From Desulfosporosinus fructosivorans (GTDB lineage: Bacteria; Bacillota; Desulfitobacteriia; Desulfitobacteriales; Desulfitobacteriaceae), in contig NZ_SPQQ01000005.1 in the NCBI RefSeq assembly GCF_004766045.1, positions 1 through 64,000 of the forward strand: a stretch of 64,000 nucleotides of DNA, read 5' to 3'. Of the stretch, positions 32,146-41,500 are shown one piece after another; positions within the stretch are counted from its first letter, which is position 1; each line of letters starts with the position of its first letter. The notes under the pieces were generated by a model. The model saw nothing but the letters and a program-made list of their open reading frames with translations, was not told the origin of the DNA and made no database searches. Both the position numbers and the translations under genes were made by a program.

Positions 32146-32163
32146 TCACATTAATAAACTTTC

Positions 32164-33240
32164 TCATTCCACAATCAGCAATTGTTTCGTAAACTGATTT
32201 AACACCTCACAGCCGTTTTCCTTGACCAGAACCAGATCCTCGATGCGCACACCCACTTCACCAGGCAGGTATATGCCCGGCTCGATGGAAAATGTCATAC
32301 CCGGTTGAACAATATTAAAATTTGCCGAGGATACATCACCGGCTTCATGCACCTCAAGCCCGATGCTGTGGCCCAGCCGGTGGGTAAAGTATTCGCCATA
32401 GCCCGCTTGTCCGATCACATCCCGGGCAGCGGCGTCCAAGTCGCAAAACCGGATGCCCGGCCGGATTAGCGCCTCAGCAGCTTCATTGGCGCGCAGAACC
32501 GTCTCGTAAATCTTCCGGTACTGATCTTCTGTCTTTTTAAAAAAGAAGGTTCTGGTCATATCAGCGCAGTACCCGTCTTTTTTGCAACCGATGTCGACAA
32601 CAATGCAATCCCCTTCTTTCAATCTGGTTCCGTCTGTGGCATGATGTCCTTCGGCCCCATTGCCGCCGAAGGCGATAATGGGCTCAAAGGAAAGGCCATC
32701 GGCGCCGAGCTCCCGGTAAATACCGACAAGCTCTTCCGCCAACTCCTTTTCGCTGACGTCCTCACGGATGCGTCTCTGAAGGCGGGTCATGGCTTCATCG
32801 TTAAGCTGAGACGCCCGCCGCATCCTGGCTTGCTCCTCCTCATCTTTCCTGGCTCTGGCCGTGTCCAGGCATTTCGATCCATTTATATATGCGGTTCCTG
32901 CCTTCTGCTCCATAAGAGGCAGCAAAAATCTGGCCTGCAGCATTTTATCCACACCCAAGGGTAACGTGTGATCGGTGAAATCACTGACCATACGCATGCA
33001 GTCGTCGGTATCCGAATACCATAGTTTATCGATGTCCAATTCCTCAGGTACGACAAATAATTGGTTGATAAATAGTTTGTAGTTTCCTTCATTATTAAGG
33101 TAAACTCCCAAAAAACGCTCACCGGGTTCTATATAGCTGCCGGTTAAATAAAAGATTGCCAGAGGATCGGTTACAAGCATCTGGGGTATACCATTCATTC
33201 TCATTTCAGTCAGTACGGAATCTAATCTTTTTTTATTCAT
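32164..33240 (-). CDS. M24 family Xaa-Pro aminopeptidase
   Basis: 358 residues. N-terminal creatinase-type domain (1-130), then the pita-bread catalytic domain with ligands visible: [20 protein letters not shown] (two Asp), [16 protein letters not shown] (His), [20 protein letters not shown] (two Glu). Di-metal cytoplasmic peptidase that removes N-terminal residues before proline, or, in this family, hydrolyses creatine-like amides. ATG preceded by AGGAGGGC. Expressed with the cupin upstream. In this cluster it could process the peptide or the ring-opened product. Confidence 0.9.
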   Translation of the reverse strand: MNKKRLDSVLTEMRMNGIPQMLVTDPLAIFYLTGSYIEPGERFLGVYLNNEGNYKLFINQLFVVPEELDIDKLWYSDTDDCMRMVSDFTDHTLPLGVDKMLQARFLLPLMEQKAGTAYINGSKCLDTARARKDEEEQARMRRASQLNDEAMTRLQRRIREDVSEKELAEELVGIYRELGADGLSFEPIIAFGGNGAEGHHATDGTRLKEGDCIVVDIGCKKDGYCADMTRTFFFKKTEDQYRKIYETVLRANEAAEALIRPGIRFCDLDAAARDVIGQAGYGEYFTHRLGHSIGLEVHEAGDVSSANFNIVQPGMTFSIEPGIYLPGEVGVRIEDLVLVKENGCEVLNQFTKQLLIVE

Positions 33241-33263
33241 AGTAGTGCCCTCCTTATAACAGA

Positions 33264-33575
33264 CTATCTTTCCACAAGAGCATAGACAACTTCAAATGGC
33301 TCTTTTCCGTCATTATAGGTGAAATGTTCTTCACCGGCAGGGATAAACGCCGCCATACCTGCGGAAAGAGTCTGCTCAACTCCCTTGACGACACTGTGCG
33401 CAGTCCCTCTGATCACAAATGAGTATTCATCCTGGGCATGGATCCCATAGCCTTCTTTGGGGATCCTGTCTCCGGGCTGGAAAACAATATGACCAAAAGA
33501 CACCTTGGGATTGGGTGAATTAGTCCCATCAAAAAATACATTATTGCCTGGATTTTTCAACTCTGTCAAAATCAT
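33264..33575 (-). CDS. small cupin-domain protein
   Basis: 103 residues forming one cupin barrel: VSFGHIVFQPGDRIPKEGYGIHAQDEYSFVIRGTAHSVVKGVEQTLSAGMAAFIPAGEEHFTYNDG. Metal ligands of motif 1 (H47, E51) and motif 2 (H84) are present in modified form. It begins the cluster upstream of the M24 peptidase with a 23-base gap, so likely co-transcribed. Role is probably ligand binding or isomerisation; not known. Confidence 0.75.
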   Translation of the reverse strand: MILTELKNPGNNVFFDGTNSPNPKVSFGHIVFQPGDRIPKEGYGIHAQDEYSFVIRGTAHSVVKGVEQTLSAGMAAFIPAGEEHFTYNDGKEPFEVVYALVER

Positions 33576-33978
33576 AGTCCATACCAGCTTTCTTCATCAG
33601 TTTTTGCCTAACTTCCCACACGTGCCAATTTCCTACCGAAAACTTTCTCAGCTGATAATTTTAGTATTTCATAAGCTTTATCACAATCCTTTCCTTTTCC
33701 CTCTATGAGTTCCACCAAAATGACAATAGTGTTGTCCGTTTATTAATTAAATATTTCACAAAGCACCTTTGCATTTATTATATCTCTGCCAATGCTAACA
33801 ACACAATTAATTCCATCGAGATGCCCTTTCTTTGATTTTCCAGATCGTCATTTCTCGAGAGTTTATTGAACATTCCCTTAAGTTGCTAATAATTCACATT
33901 ATTTTACAACCATATGACTATCCCCTTCTAAGTTGGCAAAACTAGCCATATAGTATTGTAACAGTTTTTGGAAGTGAT
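33576..33978. other. AT-rich intergenic region with a gene remnant
   Basis: No intact gene. On the minus strand a frame ending at 33608 reads DNTIVILVELIEGKGKDCDK, then AYEILKLSAEKVFGRKLARVG, stop. It looks like the end of a lost protein, but I cannot name it. The start of the cupin operon must be promoted from here. Confidence 0.4.
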
Positions 33979-34286
33979 ATGATATGGACAACGAGGAAGA
34001 ATAAAAGGTTTCAAATGCCTTGGTTTAGTTTAGACGATATTTTTTATTTTGATGTTGGGTTCGACGATACACCAGAGGAATCCAAGAGAAGACCCGCCAT
34101 AATTATGATTCAAGAAGGCGAAGATCAGGGTTTTCAAAACCTTCATGAGGTCTTGGTTTTAAATTGATACACGTTACGCGGCAAGAACTTATGGGTTCGG
34201 TTAAGAAAGAAGATGTTATTGGGAAAATGCACGTAACGGATTTTGATATCTTGTTGAGTAAAATCGAACATATTCACGATAATTAG
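33979..34286 (+). pseudogene. frameshifted small gene, possibly MazF/PemK-like
   Basis: Frame 1 (33979 or ATG 34015 to 34167) encodes MPWFSLDDIFYFDVGFDDTP then EESKRRPAIIMIQEGEDQGF..., stop. A second frame resumes with HVTRQELMGSVKKEDVIGKM and ends at 34286. Together they would be one protein of about 100 residues; 'kRRPaiim' and the terminal 'iGkm...df..ll.kI' are loosely like MazF/PemK-type proteins. A single-base shift appears to split it. Terminator follows. Confidence 0.45.
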
Positions 34287-34288
34287 TA

Positions 34289-34314
34289 AGATCCCTGCAC
34301 TGGGGGTCTTTTTT
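34289..34314 (+). terminator. intrinsic terminator
   Basis: AGATCCC / GGGGTCT (one G-T pair), loop TGCACTG, then a T6 run. Confidence 0.75.
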
Positions 34315-34432
34315 CATTCCCAAACATGAACAAAACAACTTTCAGAAGTAAACAGCCTATCAACAATAGAATATCTGGGCTGGAAGACGAATTTGAGGTC
34401 TCTCAGTAATGCTCTTTCTTACATAATAAAAA

Positions 34433-34474
34433 AAGATCCCTTCTCTAGGTTAATAAGGAATCTCTAGATTTTTT
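34433..34474 (-). terminator. terminator of the diguanylate cyclase gene
   Basis: In the minus direction AGATTCCTT pairs with AAGGGATCT (one mismatch or wobble) and is followed by a run of T, overlapping the stop codon at 34445. Confidence 0.7.
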
Positions 34475-35584
34475 ATTATTATACATAAGTATATCTATGT
34501 GATTAAAAAAATCATCTAACTTCAATTGAGAATTATAATCATAGATATCAAATCCCATCGAAAAACTGATCTTATAGGGCTTTAAGCTGCTCTTATTAAA
34601 TTCTTCAATGTTATTGGTTATTCGTTTAACTGCCTGCTCAAGCATCTCCCTATTATTGATGTCCATGATGACAACAAATTCATCTCCACCAAACCTCGCA
34701 ATAAAATCATTGAGACGCAGGCTTTTTCTTAGGATACTAACCGCATCCTTTAAAGCTTCATCTCCAGTTTCATGACCAAACTTGTCATTGATTGACTTGA
34801 AATCATTTAAGTCAATCAGAATAGCTGAAAAAGACTTTCCGTCCGAACTATTTCGAATTTTCCCATTGATATATCCATCCATCTGTCTTCGGTTATAGAC
34901 CCCAGTGAGATAATCTGTATTTAAGCCACGATGTTGGATGTTAAAATATATTATTAAAAGAGACAACATCATGCCTGTCCAATTATAAGTTACTCCATAA
35001 AAGAGCATCTGAATCGAAGATCCTATAGTCTGAGGAATAAAATATAACAGTAGTGAATAATAATACCTTTTTTCAATTAACCTCCGGTTGATGAGAACGT
35101 AAAAAAAGGAATAGACCAGCAGCAAATAACAGTAACCCACATGGACCCAAAAATATTCTCCTCTGTGATAGATGTTTTGTGCATCAACACTAAAAAACCA
35201 ACCTGTGGAAAGACTCATCACAGCTATCACAGCGTTGACAGCTATAAAAACCATCAAAACACGCGTCACTTTTTTAATTCGCTTCTCATCCCGAAAAATA
35301 TGGAAATGGGCATAAATCACCCATAACGAGGGTGCTACCGGTACTAGGATATAGAGCAGGAGATTGAAGCCAGCATTAGATATCAGATTCAGAGTACCCG
35401 GCAAGCCATTGAATACCCAAGCCAAAATGTCAACAATAATTAAAACCATATTGGCCTGGATCATGTATATAAAAAGTTTATTGTGCATAAATATCTTTTC
35501 TGACCGATTATATACATTGGCATATATAAAAATTAAAATAATAAAAGAAATGAGGCTTGAATCCATCGTTTTTAGCGTTACCAT
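34445..35584 (-). CDS. membrane-bound diguanylate cyclase (GGDEF)
   Basis: 379 residues. Residues 1-210 contain about seven hydrophobic helices without a classical sensor domain. GGDEF domain at 220-379: LTGVYNRRQMDGYI, 'ILIDLNDFKSINDKFGHETGDEALKDAV', and the catalytic ARFGGDEFVVIM. The I-site RxxD four residues before the GGDEF is not seen (SLRLNDFIARF: R-L-N-D is present five residues before), so product inhibition may operate through RLND. It makes c-di-GMP, which ties in with the c-di-GMP riboswitch at 63.2 kb. ATG behind GAGGTATTT. Confidence 0.9.
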   Translation of the reverse strand: MVTLKTMDSSLISFIILIFIYANVYNRSEKIFMHNKLFIYMIQANMVLIIVDILAWVFNGLPGTLNLISNAGFNLLLYILVPVAPSLWVIYAHFHIFRDEKRIKKVTRVLMVFIAVNAVIAVMSLSTGWFFSVDAQNIYHRGEYFWVHVGYCYLLLVYSFFYVLINRRLIEKRYYYSLLLYFIPQTIGSSIQMLFYGVTYNWTGMMLSLLIIYFNIQHRGLNTDYLTGVYNRRQMDGYINGKIRNSSDGKSFSAILIDLNDFKSINDKFGHETGDEALKDAVSILRKSLRLNDFIARFGGDEFVVIMDINNREMLEQAVKRITNNIEEFNKSSLKPYKISFSMGFDIYDYNSQLKLDDFFNHIDILMYNNKKSRDSLLT

Positions 35585-35659
35585 AAATACCTCGAATTCT
35601 CACTCTTATGTGCAAAATAGTTCAATTTACACCTTGCCTTTGTAAGATTATACCATGTT

Positions 35660-35935
35660 CTAAAAGGCAGTAAAAGCCTTCCGAGGGGCTGTATTCAAAT
35701 GCCTTATATAATTCCTCAGGATTTGCCTCACCGATTTAGCCGACATTTCGAATTTTCGCCATCCCCCCCGACTCAAAGAGACTTTAAATAGATATGTGCC
35801 TTCATTAACCTGCTGTTCTCTGGGTAGGGTATGCTCCAGTTCACCTGGAGCATACCCACTGACAAATTCCTGAAAGAAGTGTCTCTGGAAGATAGAGGTA
35901 CTGCTCGGACATCGCCAATCTCTGGTATTCTTCAT
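35660..35935 (-). pseudogene. decayed fragment, possibly pRiA4b ORF3-like
   Basis: A 91-codon frame reads ... NEGTYLFKVSLSRGGWRKFE then MSAKSVRQILRNYI. The 'YlFKVSL.rggWRkfe.sa...l' line resembles the start of PRiA4_ORF3 (IS1096 TnpR-like) passenger proteins. Beyond that the identity is lost. It abuts the broken leuA. Confidence 0.35.
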
Positions 35936-35954
35936 TAAAGTCTCTTATCGAAAG

Positions 35955-36173
35955 CGTTAAAGCCACAGATAATCGCACCTTTAACTTCCTTAGCAATAGT
36001 TTTAACGGATTCCATGTCCCCAGGTGAAGAAGCCGGAAAACCTGCTTCGATAATATCTACACCGAGCTTCACCAACTGATGGCCAATCTCTAATTTTTCT
36101 TTGACATTCAGGGATATCCCCAAGGATTGCTCCCATCTCTGAGGGTGGTATCAAAGACATATAATTTGCGCAT
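35955..36173 (-). pseudogene. leuA: 2-isopropylmalate synthase, broken N-terminal fragment
   Basis: From ATG 36173 (GGAGG before it) [14 protein letters not shown] is the exact family start. At 'DGSNPWGYP' one base is missing where 'DGEQSPG' should follow; the next frame continues correctly with [52 protein letters not shown], after which homology ends and a stop follows. Only about 70 of 500 residues remain, so LeuA activity must come from another copy. Confidence 0.85.
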
Positions 36174-36184
36174 CAACTTTTCCT

Positions 36185-36575
36185 CCTTAAAAATAAATAA
36201 ACCCTTCGTCTCTGATTGAGACGAAGGGTCAGTTCGCGGTACTACTCAAGTTGACAGCTAAATAATTGCTGTCTTCTCTGCAGATACGGGAGTTATTCGA
36301 TGTACGAAGTTCTAGATTCGACCGAAAAAAAAACCATTTGATCTTGATCGAACTAAAAAATGAACAGTTAGCATCGAAGTTCCGATATCTCCTTCCTTAT
36401 AACGGTGGAAGCTCCGTCCGAGCCTACTATTTTACAATTTCGGTCGGCTACTCGAGGAAGAGTTCCAAGCCTTTTCCATTACTGCCTCACACCAAACGCA
36501 GCTCTCTAAAATAGAAACAGGGCTGTACTATTCCCTCTCATCGCAATTTTAGCTTTTTAAATATTTCATACTACT
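36185..36575 (-). promoter_or_regulatory. T-box leader (leucine-type) of the broken leuA
   Basis: On the minus strand a long structured leader ends with the T-box core AGTAGTACCGCGAAC (36246-36232), then a terminator stem ACCCTTCGTCTC/GAGACGAAGGGT (36201-36229) with a T-rich tail, then leuA's ribosome site. Stem I region begins near 36560 with GCGATGAGAGGGAATAGTA. A CUC (Leu) triplet in GGAACTCTTCCTCGAGTAG is my candidate specifier, but I have not folded it. TTGACA at 36600-36595 is the -35. Confidence 0.85.
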
Positions 36576-36645
36576 TTTGGCTATTGTCAAGTGTTAATTA
36601 TACTAATATGCAATAGCTCTAAACAATTAGTTGATAACTTGTTTC

Positions 36646-37764
36646 TCAGGCACCAAGTTCGATATCCTCTAAAATATAATTCACAATATCCTTGTTAGCT
36701 TGATACTGATCGGCAGGTCTTCTTGCATTCACCGCGATTAGGGGGATTTCCCTTTCATAAAGGGATCCATGAGTCCTGGTATCTACGAATAATTCATCTT
36801 GTTTTAACTCTGCAAAAGCCGATTCCTTGTTAGAAAGAACTAAAATATCACCGATACCTTCCACCGGTAGGTTGAATTGATTGGCAGCAGTCTCCTTATC
36901 ATAGAAGCAATCAATAAAATTACATATACTTAAATAATCCATCACTTTAGACATTTGTCCATCTGCTAGGAGATGAATATACACAGCTCCGCCCTCCTGG
37001 TAGCGGTGATTTTCTAAATATCGATCCTTTAATGGCAGAAGACAATATGTGTTAAACCCTGCCTGATCTAGTTTTTTTTGCATATCGACAAGTCTGCTTT
37101 TTTGATTCATACCGTGGTCGGCCGTAATATATATCTCTCTCGTTTCGTCCAATTCATAGATACGGCCAACCCATTGGTCAATGGTTTGCATTACCGTTTC
37201 GGCTTCTTTTGATTCCGGCGCGTAGTTATGCATCATATAGTCATTGGTTGTACAATACACTAGGTCCGGATCTTCTGTGACAATAACCTGGTAACAGGCT
37301 TTAAAAATCCAATCATAGGTATCTAATGAAGCAACATCAGGCGGCGTTTCCAGTCCCAGCCTCTCCATCAAGCCTTTATCTGGGTTTTGAAGATTAATAC
37401 CAATCCCGGCATTGGCACCAAAAACCTCTAATACCTTTCCCTTAACGGTAAGCAGTGCAGTACTCTTACCCTTTTTATGATAGATATTAATGATCGAATC
37501 TTTTTTCATATGGTGTGACGATTCGATAAAGCCTTCTTGACCTGTTAGTCTATCATAATAGTAATTCCCGACAACACCATGCTCATCGGGGAAACTTCCC
37601 GATAAGATCGTTGCATGGTTAACATTGGTTACCGAGGGTATCGCTGATTGTATTTTTGAGTAAAAACCCTTTTTCCCTAATTTATATAAATTCGGCGTGT
37701 TCTTTTCAGTAATATAATGGCTTGAACAGCCATCAATTACTATGATTAATATTTTTTTAGACAT
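36646..37764 (-). CDS. phosphonoacetate-hydrolase-like alkaline-phosphatase superfamily enzyme
   Basis: 372 residues. Metal and nucleophile sites of the NPP/PhnA branch: IVIDGCSSHY (first Asp), SVTNVNHATILSG (Thr nucleophile), later ITADHGMNQK (Asp-His) and DTRTHGS (His). No signal peptide. PhnA-type enzymes split phosphonoacetate into acetate and phosphate; related ones cleave nucleotide or lipid phosphodiesters. The phosphonate transporter genes upstream in the same direction and a divergent LysR gene favour a phosphonate role. A paralogue is cut by the right edge of the window. Confidence 0.75.
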   Translation of the reverse strand: MSKKILIIVIDGCSSHYITEKNTPNLYKLGKKGFYSKIQSAIPSVTNVNHATILSGSFPDEHGVVGNYYYDRLTGQEGFIESSHHMKKDSIINIYHKKGKSTALLTVKGKVLEVFGANAGIGINLQNPDKGLMERLGLETPPDVASLDTYDWIFKACYQVIVTEDPDLVYCTTNDYMMHNYAPESKEAETVMQTIDQWVGRIYELDETREIYITADHGMNQKSRLVDMQKKLDQAGFNTYCLLPLKDRYLENHRYQEGGAVYIHLLADGQMSKVMDYLSICNFIDCFYDKETAANQFNLPVEGIGDILVLSNKESAFAELKQDELFVDTRTHGSLYEREIPLIAVNARRPADQYQANKDIVNYILEDIELGA

Positions 37765-37788
37765 TAATTTCCCTACTTTCGTTAATAA

Positions 37789-38568
37789 TTAAATAATTCT
37801 CGACCTAATTTTTGAAGATATAGTATCAATACAGGCTACTGTAATGATAATTATTATAAGGATTGTGGAAACATCTTGATATTTGAACAGACGCATGGCA
37901 ACCATCAGTTCAAAGCCTATTCCACCTGCACCCACCATACCGAGAATAAAAGCATGTCTGACATTAGATTCTAGCCTGTATAAACTGTAAGTGATAATTT
38001 CAGGCATAATCTGTGGTACAATCGACCATCTGATCGTCTTGAATATTCCAGATCCGGTTGATTCCAGAGCTTCTCTTGGACCAGGTTCAATATTCTCAAT
38101 GGCTTCTGCATAAAGCTTTCCAAGCTCACCACATGAGTACACGGTCAAGGCCAAAACCCCAGGGAATGTGCCTAAGCCTACCGCCGCCACAAAGATCAGC
38201 GCCCATATCATATCTGGCAGAGAGCGAAGAATACTTAACAATATTCGAGAGATTGAGTAAACAACATAATTGGAACCAAATAAATTCCTTGCTGCTCCAA
38301 TTGAAAGAACCAAGCTGATGACGGCAGCCATTATAGTTCCCCAGACTGCAACCTCAACTGTGACTAGAATGGCTTTAAACAATCGAGGCAGAATCGTTAA
38401 ATCGGGAGGAAACAACTTAATGAAAAAATGGATAAGGTTGGGAATACCCTCAACGAACTTAACTGGGCTTATCGATATATCATTGTAGCTATACCCCAAC
38501 AAAGCTAGAATAAGCAATACTAGCAAACTCTTAAGAATCCATGCCAAATTTTTGCTGAATGTGTTCAT
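37789..38568 (-). CDS. phnE: phosphonate ABC transporter permease
   Basis: About 259 residues from ATG 38568, one base beyond the phnC stop. Six hydrophobic helices with the PhnE signature 'LPDMIWALIFVAAVGLGTFPGVLALTVYSCGELGKLYAEAIENIEPGPREALESTGSGIFKTIRWSIVPQIMPEI' (the EAA-like loop). It forms a homodimeric pore for phosphonates. Operon order is phnD-phnC-phnE-hydrolase. Confidence 0.9.
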   Translation of the reverse strand: MNTFSKNLAWILKSLLVLLILALLGYSYNDISISPVKFVEGIPNLIHFFIKLFPPDLTILPRLFKAILVTVEVAVWGTIMAAVISLVLSIGAARNLFGSNYVVYSISRILLSILRSLPDMIWALIFVAAVGLGTFPGVLALTVYSCGELGKLYAEAIENIEPGPREALESTGSGIFKTIRWSIVPQIMPEIITYSLYRLESNVRHAFILGMVGAGGIGFELMVAMRLFKYQDVSTILIIIIITVACIDTISSKIRSRII

Positions 38569-38569
38569 G

Positions 38570-39376
38570 CTACCCCACAGTGCCATTCATTGTATTTTGG
38601 CTTAGGTTACCGTAGTGATCTCCTTGACTATTGTAAATCCTGTCAATATCACCCTTAGTAAGTTGGCCATGCTTTCGGTCGATCTCTATCTTTCCGTCCA
38701 ATAGGGCAATAATTCGATCTCCATAAGCTTTGGCCAGATCAATTTGATGTAGGCTAATTAACACAGTAATTCCTTCTTTTTGATTGATTTTCTTAAGTAG
38801 TTCCAAAATACCGCCTGCAGTCACCGGGTCCAAGCTTGCTATAGGTTCGTCTGCTAAAATAATCTGCGGGTTTTGCGCCAACGCGCGGGCAATGCCAACC
38901 CTCTGTTTCTGACCACCGCTTAACTTGTCTGCCCGTTGATTTCCGAACTCTTCAAGGCCCACTTCTTTAAGTAGTGATAATGCCCTGGCCTTTTCCTCAT
39001 CGGTAAATATTCCGAGCATGGCTCTATGAAAAGGCATTTCTGGAAGCATTCCGCAGATCACATTTTCCAACGCAGTCAATCTGTTGACCAAATTATACTC
39101 TTGAAAAATCATGGCTGTTTTTCTCCTTATTTTACGCATTGTGGCGTTATCTTTTTTAAGAAGAATACCACATACAGAAAGAGTACCGGCATACGGTAGA
39201 ACCAAACCATTAATACACCTTAACAGGGTGGATTTGCCCATGCCGCTTTTTCCTAATATGATACAGAAATCGGATTTCGGAATTGTCAGGTCTACGCCCT
39301 TCAAAATAGCTTCATTGGTGCCTTTATAAGTCTGGTATACGTTCTTAAACGAGATTGCACTCTCTTGTTTTATCAT
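38570..39376 (-). CDS. phnC: phosphonate ABC transporter ATPase
   Basis: 268 residues. Walker A GKSGMGKSTLLRCING, Q-loop MIFQEYNLVNRLT, signature LSGGQKQRVGIARALAQ, Walker B IILADEPIASLDP, H-loop ISLHQIDLA. Close fit to PhnC, including the 'FQ.yNLv.RL..l.NVl.G' segment. The stop codon is shared closely with the phnE start. Its start overlaps the phnD stop. Confidence 0.9.
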   Translation of the reverse strand: MIKQESAISFKNVYQTYKGTNEAILKGVDLTIPKSDFCIILGKSGMGKSTLLRCINGLVLPYAGTLSVCGILLKKDNATMRKIRRKTAMIFQEYNLVNRLTALENVICGMLPEMPFHRAMLGIFTDEEKARALSLLKEVGLEEFGNQRADKLSGGQKQRVGIARALAQNPQIILADEPIASLDPVTAGGILELLKKINQKEGITVLISLHQIDLAKAYGDRIIALLDGKIEIDRKHGQLTKGDIDRIYNSQGDHYGNLSQNTMNGTVG

Positions 39377-40287
39377 AATTTCGGTTTCAACCCCGAAACC
39401 TCAAATGCTTTTCTGACCAAATCATATGATTTGTCATCAGCACTGTTAAATTTAGCAAAACCGGTACCTTCTAAGCTTGTTGCCAATTCACCAGTGCTAT
39501 CGAAAAATGCAGCCTTCAGCTTATCCTTTACGTCCTGGGGAAGATCTTTCCGGTAGGTAATGGGATCTTCAGGGATCTCCACAGACTCAAATACAGTCTT
39601 AATTTCATTCTCGGCAACTATACCGCTCTTGATAAATCCTGGAAGTTTTCTACTTGAAATCACGGCTACATCGACTTGTTTGTTTTTGACTGCCAAAAGA
39701 CATGCATCATGGCTGCCAGAATAGATGAGTTGTTTAAAATACTCATCCGGTTTATATCCTTGCTGAACAAGCGAATATCTTCCGAAAATATGACCCGATG
39801 TTGATGCGGGATCTGTAAATGCAATGCTTTTTCCGCTCATGTCAGCCAGGCCGTTAATTTGAGAGTCGGTTCTTGTGATAAAAATGCTCCGATATGGAAC
39901 AGTTCCTTCTGCTTGAACAGCAGAAGCAAAAGCCTCTACCCCACTTTTCACAACATCGGTGGCAAGTACATATTCAGAGGGTCCAAACCATGCTACATCC
40001 AGCTGCCCTGAGTTAAGTGCCTCAACAACCGCTGTGTAATCAGCTCCCACAAACGGTTCAACTTGCAAGCCTGTTTTTTTGCTCAAGTAACTAACGAATT
40101 GCTGATACTTTAGAAGAACGGCAGCAGAATCTTCATCCGGAGAAAGACCAATACGAATTTTCTTAATTGCCTCAGTTGACTTTGTCTGTTCTTTAATCGC
40201 ACTTTGCGATTGTCCACATCCTGTCACCAATATGGATAGACTTAATACTACTAATACTAGTTTTTTCAAAATACCGAACTTACTCAA
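39373..40287 (-). CDS. phnD: phosphonate-binding lipoprotein
   Basis: 304 residues. Lipoprotein signal with lipobox L-V-T-G-C (Cys 24). PhnD/SsuA-like fold: 'IRIGLSPDEDSAAVLLKYQQFVSYLSKKTGLQVEPFVGADYTAVVEALNSGQLDVAWFGPSEYVLA' and 'SFTDPASTSGHIFGRYSLVQQGYKPDEYFK' carry the phosphonate-site residues. First gene of the operon; the ATG follows AGGAGGT. Confidence 0.9.
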   Translation of the reverse strand: MSKFGILKKLVLVVLSLSILVTGCGQSQSAIKEQTKSTEAIKKIRIGLSPDEDSAAVLLKYQQFVSYLSKKTGLQVEPFVGADYTAVVEALNSGQLDVAWFGPSEYVLATDVVKSGVEAFASAVQAEGTVPYRSIFITRTDSQINGLADMSGKSIAFTDPASTSGHIFGRYSLVQQGYKPDEYFKQLIYSGSHDACLLAVKNKQVDVAVISSRKLPGFIKSGIVAENEIKTVFESVEIPEDPITYRKDLPQDVKDKLKAAFFDSTGELATSLEGTGFAKFNSADDKSYDLVRKAFEVSGLKPKL

Positions 40288-40389
40288 TCTAAATACCTCC
40301 TAAAATTCTATTTGCTTACATCAATAATTATATCAAAGTTATATTTTCTTTAGATTATAGGGGTGTTAATTAATGATTAATCATATACT

Positions 40390-40438
40390 ACTTATAGATA
40401 GAAAGTATTAATATTATTAATACCTTCTATTTATAAGT
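40390..40438. promoter_or_regulatory. 22-bp dyad in the phnD-lysR divergent region
   Basis: Arms 40390-40411 and 40417-40438 match at 20 of 22 positions around TATTA. It includes a T-N11-A-type core, so it could be the LysR operator controlling both directions. Confidence 0.55.
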
Positions 40439-40543
40439 GCTTGTTTTTCTATTTATTGTAGAAACATTGAATTACTAGAAATATAATGCTAGGATAATGT
40501 CATAATATAGTTCCCCTATCGAGAACGGAAGGCGGGCGTTTTC

Positions 40544-41431
40544 TTGGATTATAAGCAATTAGAGGCCTTTGAGGCACTATTGAAATATGGAACATACTCT
40601 AAAGCTGCCAAAGCAATCTATATAAGTCAGCCCGCTATGACCGTAAGAATCCAATCGCTTGAAAAGTTTTTAGACATTCCCCTCTTCAAACGTAACGGGC
40701 ATAAATATACTCTTACTGTTGCTGGGACAGTCTTTAGTAACTACGTAAGAGACATTTTTAATTTACATAAAGAAAGTTTGCAAGCAATTAATGAACTAAA
40801 AGGTTTGACTTCGGGTAGTTTGAGAATAGGTGCCAGTTCTTTCAGCACCTATGTCATCCACTCAATGATTAAGAATTTCAAAGAGAGTTTTCCAGGAGTA
40901 CATCTCTCTTTTTATATTACAAATACCACTTCCGCTATACAGGACTTGATTGACAATAAGATTGAGCTTGCTATCATTGCATCTTCCTACGATGCGAACC
41001 AATTCAAGGCAATCGTTATCGGTTATGATACTTTGATTTGGGCGGCGGCCTCAGACATGCCCATTAGCAATTGCCAGCAAATAACTAGAGAAGAATTGGA
41101 AAAACAATGCTTTATTATTCGTGAGCCAGGTTCAAACACCCGAATGCAGTTTGATAACTGGTGTAACCAGAATGGCTTCTATCCTAAAAATTGTCTGGTC
41201 ATGAGCCAGACAGAAGCCATTCGCAGAGCAGTTATGAATAATCTCGGTATTTCATTAATCTCCAGTTATATTTTTAGTGATGAAATCGATAATCGGAAGA
41301 TTAAAATAATAAATGTCAGTGATATACCTATCGAGCGTCCTATCAGCATTGTCATGTCAAAGAACTACTCAGAGGATACTCTAACTCAGGCTTTTATCAT
41401 CTTCGCCAAAAGCTATTTTAAATGCAAGTAA
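40544..41431 (+). CDS. LysR-type transcriptional regulator
   Basis: 295 residues. HTH 1-60: MDYKQLEAFEALLKYGTYSKAAKAIYISQPAMTVRIQSLEKFLDIPLFKRNGHKYTLT; the rest is the effector domain (GSLRIGASSFSTYVIHSMIKNFKESFPGVHLSF ... ). TTG start after GGAAGGCGGGCG. Divergent from the phosphonate operon; in Pseudomonas a LysR protein (PhnR) activates phosphonoacetate hydrolase, so this protein probably activates phnDCE and the hydrolase in response to substrate. Confidence 0.85.
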   Translation: MDYKQLEAFEALLKYGTYSKAAKAIYISQPAMTVRIQSLEKFLDIPLFKRNGHKYTLTVAGTVFSNYVRDIFNLHKESLQAINELKGLTSGSLRIGASSFSTYVIHSMIKNFKESFPGVHLSFYITNTTSAIQDLIDNKIELAIIASSYDANQFKAIVIGYDTLIWAAASDMPISNCQQITREELEKQCFIIREPGSNTRMQFDNWCNQNGFYPKNCLVMSQTEAIRRAVMNNLGISLISSYIFSDEIDNRKIKIINVSDIPIERPISIVMSKNYSEDTLTQAFIIFAKSYFKCK

Positions 41432-41500
41432 TGTATCTAAAGAATGATAGCTCTAGTAATGATTGTTTTTCCCATTATGTAGATTTCCCTCTTCATTCTA

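Noticed and set aside
34200..34444. Possible small RNA between two terminators
   Set aside because: No promoter seen; the bases are explained by the broken gene's tail and two terminators.
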